Assembly (NCBI GenBank): GCA_033557465.1
Contig: CM066033.1
Location: 593,184,438 to 593,248,437, forward strand
Source: Ichthyophis bannanicus
Lineage: Eukaryota > Chordata > Amphibia > Gymnophiona > Ichthyophiidae
Length of the DNA: 64,000 nucleotides
Reading direction: 5' to 3'
The position numbers were made by a program, and so were the translations under genes. Each line of letters begins with the position of its first letter. Positions within the stretch are counted from its first letter, which is position 1. This document shows positions 1 to 10,699 of the stretch, one piece after another. The notes beneath the pieces are model-generated. The model was not told where the DNA came from, ran no database searches, and saw only the letters and a list, made by a program, of their open reading frames with translations.

Positions 1-142
1 GAGGAAAATAATACAAATTACATAATTGGCAAGGAAACATAATACAATATATAGTCCACATCAAACGGTGCAGGCAAACTAACAAATTAAGAAAACACAA
101 AGAAAACCAGGCCGAAGCCTACACTACTGGAGAAACTACCAT

Positions 143-557
143 CTATTCACCAGACTTACTTCCAACTCCAACACCCAAGCGGTCATTCACAAATTTCTCT
201 AAATGAGTTATATCCATAAAAACATAAGAGGCCCCCTCAAAACCTATCAAACATTTACATGAAAAACGGAGAAAGAAAGTGGCCCCTAAGGCCAATACCT
301 TGGGCTTGAGAGCCAGAAATTGCCTCCTCCGAAGTTGAGTCTCACGGGAAACATCGGGAAAGATATTAAGAGCCTGCCCACAAAATAGAACAGACTTCTT
401 CTTAAAAAAGGCTCGAAGAATCCGCTGCTTAACCTCGGTGGAGGCAAAAGTAACTAGTAAAGTAGAGCGTGAAGTACTATTATCAGAAGAGTCTTCGAGA
501 AACGCAGTGAGATTTGATATAGCCGGTACTATTTCATCCATCTCCCCCTCTCGGGGA
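143..557 (-). pseudogene. L1-like LINE ORF1p fragment (RRM and C-terminal domain)
   Basis: The reverse-strand reading frame matches the C-terminal half of L1-type ORF1p, the RNA-binding chaperone that coats LINE RNA. Visible are an RRM-like stretch (LLVTFASTEVKQRILRAFF), the conserved IFPDVSRETQLRRRQFL block, and an FLRFSCKCLI/YVFMDITHLEKF tail typical of the C-terminal domain. The N-terminal coiled coil is missing. The frame enters at a 50-bp perfect palindrome (558-607) and L1 similarity is lost beyond it, so the copy is 5'-truncated or rearranged there. ORF2 would lie to the left, outside the window. Family assignment is from motif memory. The copy is not functional. Confidence 0.7.
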
Positions 558-607
558 TTAACCTTTTTACAACTAGCAAGAATTCTTGCTAGTTGTAAAA
601 AGGTTAA
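558..607. repeat. 50-bp perfect palindrome
   Basis: The two 23-bp arms are exact reverse complements around a central AATT, so the whole 50 bp reads the same on both strands, with GAATTC at the centre. It sits exactly where the L1 ORF1 similarity stops. It could extrude a cruciform, or mark the breakpoint of a 5' inversion during LINE insertion. Confidence 0.95.
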
Positions 608-977
608 AAGGGTCTGCAAGAATGTTGATGGACCCGAAATGCAGTGCTGTGTCGTATCCAGTTTTTTTCTTCATGACAAGTGGATGACGTGTCTGCTGCT
701 TCAACGGCCAGCCCATAAGCTAAGCGTTTGCTTTTGTTTTGTTGAGCGTATTTTCATTGCATAAATTGATTAAAACGGACATGGTTTGTGTAGAGGTTAA
801 GTCCTCACACAGCCAATTATCTGACAAAAATTAGCTTTTCAACAGTGAGCACCTTAGTAGGAAATAGTCTATCATTATCTAAGTAGTGACTGAATATCAG
901 TGCTACCTGGATAATGTAGGACAGCAAATGCTATCTGGATGGCAGTGCTGAAAATCACTGCTATCCATATAAGGTGA
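608..977. other. Unassigned spacer with small inverted repeat
   Basis: No coding signal is convincing here. Around 928-972 a stretch containing TATCTGGATGGCAGTG is followed by its near reverse complement. Phrases such as CTACCTGGATAATG recur at 47040-47110 and 53330-53400, which suggests a decayed MITE family. Confidence 0.4.
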
Positions 978-1013
978 CATTTTACTTACCAGTTAATGTC
1001 CTTTCCTTGAGTC

Positions 1014-1916
1014 TGTGATAAGGAAGCTTATCAAAGCTCAGGGAGCAATGACAAAAGAGGAGAATTTACTCTGATTAAGGGACCTGTGCTGGCAGGTTAT
1101 AGAAATAAGACAGCTTGTTTCCCTAAAAGACTACATGTTCCAGAATGCACTAGTATGCAGGAAGTCCCTAGGGGAGCTAGAGTGGAAAAGCATGAGTCTA
1201 ATCAGAGAAAGCATTATGTCATCCCTAATCAAACAGCCTCTAGAAGAATGCTTAATCCAAAACACCTGAAGACTGCAAGGGTGGAGTTGCAATCTAAGCC
1301 CTTTAAAGCTAGAGGGGAATCTTCAGGAAGACAGTCGGAGAGGGAGAACCAGAATAGAGGAGGCGAGAACCAGAACAGAAAGAACAACCGGAACCCGAAG
1401 GAACAAGGACAAGGAAGCAGATGGTCTAAGAGAGGAGCTCAGAGCAATACCTATGCCTGGAGAGATACCTGGGGGAAAGAATCTTCAGAGGACTGGAGAA
1501 AGCCAGAGGTCTGTAGATCCACAGCCAGGGACTCTCAAGCAACACCTAGGAAGAGGTCTGTTGCAGTTAAGGAGGAAAGGAGCCCAAATACCTCTTGGAG
1601 GACGTCTGGAGAAACGATCCTGAGGTCCAGAGATACCAACTGGAGGACAGGACACAGAAGCTCTATTGCATACTGGCCAGAATACCAGAAGCAGCAGCCT
1701 GACGCTTGCCTGGATTCAGGTAGGAACTGTGAACGTTTCTCTAGCTTTGAGCAGTGCAAACAGCAGGGAAACAGTTTCTCTCCGTTTAGAGGTCAGTTCC
1801 TAAAGCCCTCTGAGTCAGACGGAGAAACTGAATATATGCAATTTCAAGAGCAAGGTTTAACATCTGATTCAGAAGATGATTATATGGACTGTTCTTTAAG
1901 TAGGTTGTTAATTTAG
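1014..1916 (+). CDS. ORF entering from LTR start; basic protein with acidic MDCSL tail
   Basis: The frame is open from the first base of the LTR to a stop 300 codons later. In a provirus it would therefore be the C-terminal part of a gene that starts upstream of the 3' LTR. The N-terminus reads CDKEAYQSSG and then FTLIKGP; both are conserved in the copies at 55530 and 16791. The body is rich in Arg, Asn, Gln and Ser with repeated N/R-rich tracts. The last 40 residues are acidic and end EDDYMDCSLSRLLI. No signal peptide, membrane segment or enzyme motif is visible. The function is unknown. By position it is comparable to retroviral accessory genes overlapping U3. Confidence 0.7.
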   Translation, partial: CDKEAYQSSGSNDKRGEFTLIKGPVLAGYRNKTACFPKRLHVPECTSMQEVPRGARVEKHESNQRKHYVIPNQTASRRMLNPKHLKTARVELQSKPFKARGESSGRQSERENQNRGGENQNRKNNRNPKEQGQGSRWSKRGAQSNTYAWRDTWGKESSEDWRKPEVCRSTARDSQATPRKRSVAVKEERSPNTSWRTSGETILRSRDTNWRTGHRSSIAYWPEYQKQQPDACLDSGRNCERFSSFEQCKQQGNSFSPFRGQFLKPSESDGETEYMQFQEQGLTSDSEDDYMDCSLSRLLI

Positions 1917-2360
1917 GAAAATCCTAAATATCAGAGCAAACATCAAAAGGAAACATTCTTAATATTGGCTTCCCATAAAGTTTTTTTGAAAAGAAAAAGC
2001 TTTTGGGAAAGTTTTGTACGTGTGCTGAAATCAAGCTACTGATTGCAGTTAATTGTCACCTGCTGGTAGAGGAAAGCCCAGCACAAGCCGTGCACTCGTG
2101 GGTTTTAAAAGTTCTTTTCTGTATGGAGAAAGTGAGCTATGCTTTTGTGCAAGAAGTTTTCCTTTTTGATTTGTTTTTCCCCCAGCACTGCTAAGGAGTT
2201 TATTAGCAGTGGCTGAAAGAAGCCTTTCTGTTCCATAAAGAACTTTGATTCTTATTTGCATAAGATTTTTCAGTTGCCTTAATTTGTGTTGAATAAATCC
2301 TGGAGAAGTTATCTGGATGGTGTTACCAAGCATATCTGTGTGTGGGATAATCACCCCATA

Positions 2361-2366
2361 AATAAA
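2361..2366 (+). promoter_or_regulatory. LTR poly(A) signal AATAAA
   Basis: The hexamer sits in the shared block TAACCCCATAAATAAAT-like sequence, which is also present at 56968 in the sister LTR. It lies at the position expected for LTR RNA 3'-end formation. Confidence 0.6.
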
Positions 2367-2534
2367 TTCTAATTTTGCCTTACACTCGACCAACTACAAG
2401 AGTTTTCATTCATTTAAAAAGGCAAGCTTTGTGTGTGAATGGACTTCAATAACCACAATCCTTTGCAAGACAGTTAATTTACATACTTGCCAAGATGATG
2501 GTTCCTTCATAACAAGCACCCCCTTTTACAAGTC

Positions 2535-2700
2535 CTACTAGACCATTACAGACAAGTGAGTTGTGTTCCCCCTACCAGCAGACTGGTGGAGACAAAGAAC
2601 CAATGAAAAGTTCAGATTTCAATGACATCACTCCTATGCCTCTATTCGCCTCAGCCACCAAAGGTCTCTTCAGTATTTGTTCCAAAGCATATTGGAGAAA
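2535..2700. repeat. DIRS-B left inverted terminal repeat, main part
   Basis: Reverse complement of 10755-10915 over about 150 bp, with scattered mismatches. The outermost 36 bp of the terminus lie at 978-1013, on the other side of the inserted LTR. Confidence 0.75.
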
Positions 2701-2837
2701 CATGGCAAGCCTCACACAACCTCAATTATGGGCAACAAGGTGTGATCAACAGTAGAGAATTATGTACAGGAAACAAACAGAAGGCTGTCAGTAGAAGATG
2801 AACCAGAGCCAAGTATAAAAATCATAATGGACCCAAG

Positions 2838-2945
2838 TATGGCAGTAGTTGGACTGGTCTAGCAGGATTCAAGGAAAGGACATTAACTGGCAAGTAAAAA
2901 TTTCACCTTCCATATCATCCTGCTAGACCAGTCCAGATGAGTGGG
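2838..2945. repeat. DIRS-B internal complementary region
   Basis: Two half-sites lie back to back. The segment before about 2895 is the reverse complement of the left terminus (compare CAGTTAATGTCCTTTCCTTG at 991-1010). The following segment, around CTGCTAGACCAGTCCAGATG, is the reverse complement of the right outer end near 10900. This arrangement is diagnostic for DIRS-group elements. Confidence 0.75.
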
Positions 2946-3480
2946 ACGTACCAAAGCTATGACATCGCAGCTCGCTAAACCCTTGAGCCAAAGGCCATGT
3001 CCATCTCTGCGCATGGAAAGTGATGCCCATGCTGCTATCCAACAAATGTCTGCAGGGGCTACCGAGCTCCACTCCGCCCATGAGGACACCTGTACTTAGG
3101 TAGAATGGGTGCACAAACTCTCCAGAACCAGTCGGTTCTGCAACAGAGATGTCACGGCAATGGCCTTCTGAATCCAGTGCCCCAAAGTCGACTAGCCGTC
3201 ACATCACCCTTGCGTGGACCAGCAAACAGCACAAAAAGATGGCTGGACTTACAAAAAGAATTTCTAACCTCCAGGTATCGGGAGAAGCATCCTCTGGACA
3301 TCCACAAGGTGAAGATCTTTATCCTTCCTCTGAAACTGCTCCTTAGAGAAGGAGGGCAGGCAAACCACCCGGTTCACATGAAATGAGGGCAGGCAAGAAG
3401 GAAGGCACAGGCCAAATGGAAAAGGCCTCCTCAGAAGAAGAAAGGTAAGGATCTCAGTAAGAGAGCCTGCAGCATGAAAA
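2946..3480 (-). pseudogene. DIRS-B tyrosine recombinase relic
   Basis: Directly inside the internal complementary region, where family A copy 1 encodes its tyrosine recombinase. Frames are short and shifted. One reverse frame (3264-3485) carries HVNRVVCLPSFSKEQ, corresponding to FHLNQAVYLPVFFSKA of copy A1. Another (2923-3114) resembles the downstream catalytic region. It is heavily mutated and assigned mainly by position and this short similarity. Confidence 0.5.
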
Positions 3481-4253
3481 TCCACCTTATTTAACTTTTT
3501 TTTATACTGACTTTCTAAAAGTCAAGGTGGTTTACAATAAACTCTGCTTACATGAACATGGAACATTTCCTCGAGTACATTAAAACTTTTATATATATAA
3601 CTAAACAGGGAAGAGGAATATTTATAAGGTACATCTTCATAACATTCTGAGTTTTAAGTTTTACATGTAATTAATAGTGGTAATGGGGTACATTTATGGT
3701 AAACAGAGGATGGAACAACTTTTTACATGATGTATAAGAGCCATTAACTTGTCTTTTGTGTTTAGTTAGTAGCATATTAGAATTAAAGCATGGAGAGGGG
3801 TAGTAGCTCGTTGCAGTAAGTCCTATGACTCATGTGTGTGCTGGCTGTAATAGTTGATTGGGGGTTTGATTTCATGTGATCATGACTTGCTGGGCTTGAA
3901 GGGGTGGAGAGGGGTCTTACTCTTGTTGTGAGTTTATGACAAAGGATTCAACGAGCAGGTAGGTTTTCAGTCTTTTCTGGAAGTCAGCAAGATTCTCTAT
4001 GGCCCTTATCTCTGCAGGTAGTGAGTTCCAGATGTCTGGTGCACAGGAGAAGTAGGCGCAGTTGCACATCGTCTAGATGCTCTTAACTCTTTGGGATGGT
4101 GTAATAAGGAAGTTCTGAATGGAGTGCCTTCTTAATCTGTCACTTCTAGCTGGTGTTATTAGTGGAAATAAACATTCGGCTGACTGCTTGTGAAGAAACT
4201 TAAGTGATGAGTATCACCTTGTACTTGATTCTGGCATGAATGGGGAGCCAGTG

Positions 4254-4779
4254 TCATTGTTTCAATATGGTGGTGATGTGTGCATGCCATGAGTTGCCAA
4301 AGGTGATCCAGGTGGCAGTGTTTTGAGCTAATTGAAGTGGATAAAGCGTGTTCCTGGGTAAACCCTGATAGATTATGTTGTTAGAGTCTAGTGTTGGGCT
4401 CAGTATTGCTTGGCATACCATTCTGAAATCATCCGATTTCAGCAGAGGGTGTAGATTCTTCAGGGTCCTTAGTTTGAAGTAAATTGAATTAGCAGTGTTT
4501 TTAATTTGTGAATGTAGGTTTAGGACTTGGTTGATCGTGACGCCCGAGTTCTTGACCTCGTTTTTGACCTGTACCTCTTTGTCTGCTAGTCTGACTGTTG
4601 CAGTGGGTTGAAGGATAAGTCTCAAGTTACATAGAGGTAATGGCAAGGTTGTGAAGATTTAATCATCATATTACTACCCCAAAGCAGTCTGATAATCTAC
4701 TGTGGTTTGGATTACTTGTGGAGAACGGTGAGTAGATCATAATAGCATTAGCATAGATTTTGTATTGATTGAGTTCTTT
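4254..4779 (-). pseudogene. L2-A reverse transcriptase, C-terminal part
   Basis: The reverse frames contain YKIYANAIMIYSPFST, the RT catalytic box with both aspartates replaced, then a thumb/connection block (NSGVTINQVLNLHSQIKNTANSIYFKLRTLK cut short here) shared with L2-B at 57457-57843. A stop or frameshift separates the two blocks near 4650. The upstream RT continues at 5951 after the CR1 insertion. Confidence 0.65.
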
Positions 4780-5950
4780 GACTGGGTGACCAGAGAGCAT
4801 GCGATGGATGTCATCTACCTGGATTTCAGCAAAGCCTTTGATACTGTTCCTCATAGGAGGCTTATCAATAAACTTGGTAGTTTGAGGATGGGTCCCCAGG
4901 TGGTGAACTGGATCAAAAATTAGTTGACTGACAGACGACAGAAGGTGATGGTAAATGGAGCACACTCAGATGAAAGGAGGGTGATTAGCGGGGTGACTCA
5001 GGGTTTGGTCCTGGGCCCAACACTGTTCAATGTATTTGTGAGTGATATTGCTGAAGGACTGAATGGAAAAGTCTGTCTTTTTGCAGAGACATGAAAATTT
5101 GCAACAGAATGGACTCCCCTGAGGGAGTGGGTAACATAAGGAAAGATCTACAAAAGCTGGAAGAATGGTCTAATGCTTGGCAGTTAAGATTTAATGCAAA
5201 GAAGTGCAGCGTCATGCACTTGGGCAGCAGAAATCCAAGGGAAATGTACGCGATAGGGGGCGAGAGGTTGGTGTGCACGGACCAGGAGAAGGACCTTGTG
5301 TGATTATTTCTGAGGATCTCAAGGTGGCAAAGCCAGGAGGATGTTGGATTGCATACAAAGAGGAATTACCAGCAGAAAGGAAGAGGTACTAAGGCCACTG
5401 TATAAGTCACTGGTGAAGCCTCACTTGGAATACTGTGTTCAGTTTTGGAGACCATATCTTGAAAAGGATGCAAAAAGACTGGAAACTGTTCAGAGGAAGG
5501 TGACCAAAATGATTTGGAGCCTGCATCAGAAGCCTTATGAGAAGAGACTTGAAGACCTAAATATGTACACTCTAGAGGAGAGAAGGGATAGGGGAAATAT
5601 GATTCAGACCTTTAAATACTTAGAGAAACAATGAACAAACAAACCTCTTCCAAAGACGGGGAAACTGTAAAGCTAGGAGGGCACAACATGAAGCTGCCAG
5701 GGGGGTAGATTGAAAGGCAATGTCAGGAAATACTTTTACACTGAAAGGGTGGTGGATGCTTGGAATGCCCTCCCGATGGAAGTGGTGGGGGGCAAATACA
5801 GTGACAGAATTCAAAATGGCATGGGACAGACACAGTGGATCCCTTTACAGCAACAGGATAAAATCAAAATAAACTTACCTAATGGGCAGACTAGATGGAC
5901 CGTACTGGTCTTTATCTGCCGTCATTTACTATGTTACTATGTTATAATCT
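4780..5950 (+). mobile_element. 5'-truncated CR1 LINE fragment
   Basis: Forward-strand RT domain of a CR1-type LINE. It begins at DVIYLDFSKAFDTVPHRRL (about 4808) and passes through [20 protein letters not shown] (about 5427-5490). The C-terminal block YTERVVDAWNALPMEVV lies at about 5736-5790. Several frameshifts and stops occur. It ends in an octamer-like tail of repeated TACTATGT (5927-5943), as expected for CR1. It is more diverged than the CR1 at 39471-44292 and belongs to another subfamily. It is inserted in the RT of L2-A. Confidence 0.8.
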
Positions 5951-6021
5951 GGAATTAGGGAGCACAGCAGTTGAAGGTAGATGTTGAAAAGGGGGGCTGA
6001 GAGGGGGGACCCACACTTTAT

Positions 6022-6166
6022 TATTTATTTATTTATTACAGGCTCTTATATACCGCTCTATTCAGCATCAGCGCGGTTCACAATATAACAACAGACCAGA
6101 ACAACAAACAGTTTGGTTTTACAGAGAACAGGTCAGAGAACTTGGATAAAACATGGGGAAGTCATT
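6022..6166 (-). repeat. LINE/SINE 3'-tail insertion with 7-bp duplication
   Basis: A 145-bp insertion starting with a TTTA-type microsatellite, followed by TATACCGC...GCGCGGTTCACAA. It is flanked by ACTTTAT on both sides (6015-6021 and 6167-6173) and interrupts the L2-A RT. A second copy of the same sequence lies at 46478-46690. Confidence 0.7.
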
Positions 6167-6173
6167 ACTTTAT

Positions 6174-6944
6174 CTGCTGGCGATGGTCAATTATGTAGGA
6201 ATGGAACCATTTGACTGTGGTATTATGTTGTCCAATCTCATGTAATCTGTTGATGGGGTATAGAGTCAAATGCTGCTGAGATGTTGAACAAGAGGATGAA
6301 GCCTTGCTTGATGTTTTGAATTCCAGTAATAAATGGAATGCTAAAAATGGGCTTGTAGGAAGTTGAGGTACTGGGGTCAAGCTTGTTTTTTTTTGTTTTT
6401 GTTTTTTTAAAGACGAGGCCTAATTGAGGTCTGTTTTAGTGTAGGGGCATATAACCCTGTGTTAATGAGGTCTGGACAATATTTAGGATGAATGGTATGA
6501 AATGATCCCTTGTCATCTTTATCCAAGAGACTGGACATGGATCGAGAGGAGAGGTCATCGTATTTATATTGGTTATAATGTTGTCTAGTAGCTCAGAAGT
6601 GATTGTGCCAAAATTAAGATCATGTTTCTCTGGGGTATCATCTTGATGATCGGCTGGGGGAACAAGGCCCTTTTTAACGTTGGTTGGTATGTGTTTCGAG
6701 CAAAAGTGGTTTGCCAATTCATGTGGGCTTTATATTCAAAACTGGTTGGATCCTTCGTCCGTGCTTTGACTATTTCAAAGAGCTCTCTTGGCTTGTTAAT
6801 GGTGGCCATAATGGTGTTAGTGTAGTACTCCATTTTGGCTCTGTTGGTGGCAGCACAGTATTCTTTTTGCTTCTCCCTATACAAAATTCTGGATGTGTGG
6901 GTTTTAGGATCTAATCCATTTGTGCTTGAGCTTCCATAGTTCAC
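6174..6944 (-). pseudogene. L2-A reverse transcriptase, N-terminal part
   Basis: Reverse frames carry TSPLDPCPVSWIK (6436-6717), the start of the L2 RT domain, also present in L2-B. A region at 6165-6380 ends in WFHSYIIDHRQQIK, just before the GVPQGS-equivalent found at about 5955-6010. The segment 6720-6944 corresponds to the endonuclease/RT linker (NKPRELFEIVK, shared with L2-B). Frameshifts separate the parts. Confidence 0.65.
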
Positions 6945-7227
6945 GCTTTAATTTTTTTCACTGTTGATAGGTACTATGGAGTGAGGTGGCATTGCTTAGG
7001 GTAATTCTTACTCTGTGGCACTAAGGCTGCTGAAGCTATGGTGCTGCTGCAACTGTGAATGATATTTTCTAAGTTGCTCATGGGTGAATTGGCTTGAGAT
7101 GTGGGAGCACTGCTTCAAGGAAGGTTTGGTTGTCGAATGGGCGAAATTTATGGTTCATTAAGGTTATGCTGGGTGGTGCTAGGAGCCCAATGTGTGATAA
7201 GGAGAAGAGTATTAAACTGTGGTCAAA

Positions 7228-8107
7228 TCAGGGGCCCGGAAAAATGGTAAGGGGGTAGAGGTCAGGTCTATATGCAATGGATTCAGGTAGGAAAAGAAGA
7301 TTGAGGGTTTTTCTTCTCTTGCGGATGGAATCTGTGATGAGTTGCTTGTAGCACAAGGACGCCATGGTATCTAAAAAGGAAACAGCTTGCCTGCTGGGTG
7401 CAGAGGCCAGGTTTAGATCTCCGAGGAGGATAAGGTTTTGGTGTCCAGATGGGAGGGAGCATGCTGCATCAAATAGAATAGATAACTCTTTGGCATTGCT
7501 ATGTGGAGCCCTGTATGTTAAGCAGATTGTTAGGGACTTGTTTGAGATAGTAAGGATTTCGATAGTATTCATTGAAGTGGTGTCAAAGGAGTTGAATTTA
7601 AAGGTTGTTTCTAATATACATACTTCACCTCCTCTATTAGAGACCCTAGTGCAGTTGTGGTAAGTATGTGTGGTGGAGCAGAGCTGATTGATGAGTACAT
7701 TGTCCGAGTCTGTGAACCATGTTTCGGTTATGCATAAGACGTCAATGTTGTGATCCATGATGTAGTTGGCTAGGATGGGTATTTTGTTGCGGGCCAAGTG
7801 TGCATTAATTAGCGCACAGCTGATCTTTGAGTCAGTCACTTGTTGCTCCTTGTGCTACATAGTTGTTGTGTCAGTGTTTATTTTGATTAGTAATCCTGCC
7901 TCGAAGTGGGTATATGTTATTCCAATAGGTCATGCCTTTCAATTGTCTGTGTGTATGCATGATAGGAATAGCTCCATAACTGTGAATGTGTGTAGCCCTG
8001 GCTAGCAATAATGTTGTCATGCACAGGAGAGTGAACAGATAGAGCTTGCAAGGGGCATTGCTATATGAATCTTGAGTTAGACGATGGGCTGCTGTAAACA
8101 TCGCCAT
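7228..8107 (-). pseudogene. L2-A endonuclease with hydrophobic leader
   Basis: An APE-type endonuclease frame, 7228-7839: LINAHLARNKIPILANYI, then LCITETWF with the catalytic Glu, GGEVCI, YRAPHS, and LLGDLNLAS in the GD(F/L)N position. The C-terminal SDH motif is not intact. Upstream (7871-8107) a frame begins with a cationic then strongly hydrophobic segment (KLYLFTLLCMTTLLLARATH) resembling a signal peptide, separated by a stop. L2-B has the same arrangement. Confidence 0.7.
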
Positions 8108-8225
8108 TCAGTGTGTTGGTAAAGGACAGTGAGTTCTATTGTTCTGATTTCTACGCAGGGTTCTAGTCCATCAGGCCATCATAAATTTAAAGAATGCTAG
8201 TGAATGCAAAGCAATGATTCTGAGC

Positions 8226-9562
8226 TTATTCAAATTCTGATTGCAGCGGAACAATTGTGGCCAAGAAGACAGTCTTGAGCATCAATTTTTCAAATTAGAG
8301 TATTTCAATGGCTCAAGGGGCGCCGACATCAGGGCACTGGAGCACCAAACACAGACCCCAGGAAAACCACAGACTGGAGGGGAAGATGCTGATACTGAAC
8401 CCCCTGGAGAAAACGCAAGACATCTGAGTGCAAGGCTAGAAATTTACCAGCCACTGTACCTCAGAAACAGGCCAAAGCTGCCATCTGGACTATTATGGAA
8501 CTAAGGAAAAGGCCCTTCTCTAGACCATCCTATAGAACAAACCAACAGAGATGGCACCTTGCTAACTCAAGAGACAAATGCTGTGTTGCACCATCGCACA
8601 AAGAGGTACCAGACTCACATGTTTGCTAGCTTGGTGGACCACTTCTGGGCTCTGAGCAGAGAGGAGACCACTGCGAGAAAATAGCCCTTACATGCTAGCT
8701 GTCTCCTTTCAGAGCCAAGCCATAAGCGAGAAGGGAACCAGGTCCTCCAGGATGATCCATCCCTGCTGCAATGGGCCCAGAGATGGAGGCAACCAAAGAG
8801 GAGGCGCCCGCAGGAACCGCATCAGGTCTCTGAACCATGCTCTCCTTGGCCAATCTGGCACCACCAGGACAAAACAGGAGCTGAATTGGACAAGGCTGGG
8901 CCAGGGCGACAATACCATCGGACCCCATCTCTGTGCAGTGACTAAAGAAGCAGCACACTTTGGCATTGGAGTGGGTCATTGTCAGATCTATTTCAGGGCG
9001 ACCCTGACAGCGCAGAATCAACTAAAATGCCTCCTGACTCAACTCCCACCCTCCAAGATCCAGAGAGTGCTAGCTGAGGAAGTCCAAGTCTATACTGTCC
9101 ACCCTGGCAATGTGTTGAACTGACAAGGCTAGGAGGTTCTTCTCTGCCCAGTCAAACAGGACAGCCATCTCCAGAGCTACTCTGGTGCTCCTCAAGCCAC
9201 CTTGCCGACTGACATAAGCCACCACCATGGCGTTGTCCAAAAACACTCGAACTGCCCGGCCCTTGACCAGGGACTGGAACCGCAGAAGAGCCAACCTGAC
9301 GGCCCTTGCCTTGGGGCAGTTGATGGACCACACTGCTTCCCTGCTGTTCTAATGGCACTAGGTCATAAAGTCTTGGCAAGAAACTGGCATCCATCATCAG
9401 GAGAATCCAGGAGAAATCATCCACATGACAGGGCTGCTGCCACCACTGCAGGCTGAACTGCACCATCAACGGGAGTGGGAGAGTGCCCTCGAACTCCTGA
9501 GAACCCGGAGACCACCGAGCTAGCAAGGACCCTGGAGCGATTGCATGTAAGCAAACACCCAT
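8226..9562 (-). pseudogene. DIRS-B RT / RNase H relic
   Basis: The reverse frame 9070-9333 reads ARAVRLALLRFQSL, VRVFLDNAMVVAYVSRQGG and LSVQHIARVDSIDLDFLS. This is the DIRS-type RNase H core (ELRA, DN..VAY.NRQGG, HI.G..N..AD.LS) with substitutions. The downstream frame 8695-9021 carries LFCPGGARLAKES, matching the post-RNase H region of family A (APHWPRQVWYPLL). The N-terminal RT part is too decayed to trace. Confidence 0.6.
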
Positions 9563-10699
9563 GGGGCCATCTCTATGGTCCCTGCCATCAATCCGAGGCG
9601 CTGAAGATTATCCCAGACCTCACAGAATAGCACCAGGCAATCCAATATCTTTTAACTTTCCCCTTTGGCAGGAAAAATCTGCCCACTCAAGTGTCAAAAC
9701 ATGTTCCCAGAAACTCCAGGGACTGAAAAGGTCATGAACTGGCTTTCGCCGAGTGATCACCCAGCAGAGGCTTTCCAAAAAGGACACCAATCGGGATGCC
9801 ACCATTGATGCTTCTGAAAGGGAATGGACCCAGATGAACCAGATATGGATAGCCACAGATTCCTTGGCGCCACCGCCCTTCAGGGAGGATTCAAAAGCTA
9901 CCATGGAAGAGGTGCAGGATCCAGAATCTGGAGAAGAGGCACTTCGGTTACCACAGGCAAAACAACATTTCCTGGAAGAAAATGGAGTTAACGCAAGTAT
10001 CACAGCAGCATGCACAAAGGCCGCAACAGCCTGAAGGTGCGTGTTTACTGTGCTTTTATTGTGGTGCACATAAACTACGCTTTTATTGCAGCATGCGCTA
10101 CAGGAACTAGGATAGGAATGTGCTTTGGAGCCACTTGGGCAGAACGCACGTACAGACCACGAGACCGCCAGGTGCACAATAGGACAAAAATGCTACTAAC
10201 ACGTGCATAAAACTGCAGGAAAAACCTCCACTGTGCCAACAGTCTACCCCAAATTGCATCACACACAGATGGAATCGAGAGCCCCCAACAAGTACAATGA
10301 CAAAGTCAAGCCTTGGTACTCACCCCGAGAGCCCCAGGCAGAAGATCCATGCTGGGCTCAGCCAACTCCTCTAATACTGTTTCACTGACTTTTGCAGCAC
10401 TATGTTTAAGAAGGCTGGCAGGCAGATCTCTCTCAGAGCCTTTTGCAAACTTCGGGAGAGAACAGAGGAGGGGGGACGGGGCACTTACGTTGAGTGAGGC
10501 TGCTTCACACTTCTAGATCCTTCCAATTTCTGGCTGCTCAACAAGCTGTTATCATAAGCATGTGGAACTGAACCAATTTTCCCTTCTCCTATGGCTATCG
10601 AGAAGACTGCAGTCTAGTGAAGCGTCCTACATTGTGCTCAAGTGAGAGAGAGTCATCCTCAAGGTGGTCGTTCACGAGCATTTAATCAATCTTTCCCTC
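9563..10699. other. DIRS-B gag/leader region, not resolved
   Basis: By position this should be the gag region and leader of DIRS-B. A reverse frame at 9620-10177 has a CCFACGNRS block, but I see no convincing gag match. It may contain further small insertions, for example the TGTGCTTTTATTG duplications near 10040-10085. Confidence 0.35.

Larger units (their letters stand above)
1014..2530 (+). mobile_element. Solo LTR with LTR-resident ORF, copy 1
   Basis: A 1517-bp unit beginning TGTGATAAGG and ending TTTTACA, flanked by the exact 4-bp duplication AGTC (1010-1013 and 2531-2534). When it is removed the DIRS-B left terminus becomes continuous and matches that element's internal complementary copy, so both boundaries are independently confirmed. 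An AATAAA signal lies at 2361-2366, about 165 bp before the end, as expected for the R/U5 part of an LTR. The 5' two thirds are an open reading frame. It aligns over its whole length with 55530-57126. The 4-bp duplication suits gamma-, epsilon- or spuma-like integration. I found no internal gag/pol/env, so this is a recombined solo LTR. Confidence 0.85.
3486..8225 (-). mobile_element. L2-clade LINE (L2-A), disrupted
   Basis: A reverse-strand LINE inserted in DIRS-B. Its 3' end is at the left: TTATTTAAC, then the TATACTGACTTTCTAAAAG and AAGGTGGTTTACAA stem sequence seen in L2-type 3' ends. From right to left it keeps a hydrophobic leader, an endonuclease, and reverse transcriptase in pieces. 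A CR1 fragment (4780-5950) and a 145-bp LINE tail (6022-6166) interrupt the RT. The RT active site reads YANA instead of YADD, so it is dead. The right boundary is approximate. Confidence 0.75.

Noticed and set aside
1014..2530. Interpretation as DNA transposon because no terminal direct repeat is seen
   Set aside because: There is no inverted terminal repeat beyond TG/CA. The 4-bp duplications, AATAAA near the 3' end and homology among four copies fit solo LTRs better.
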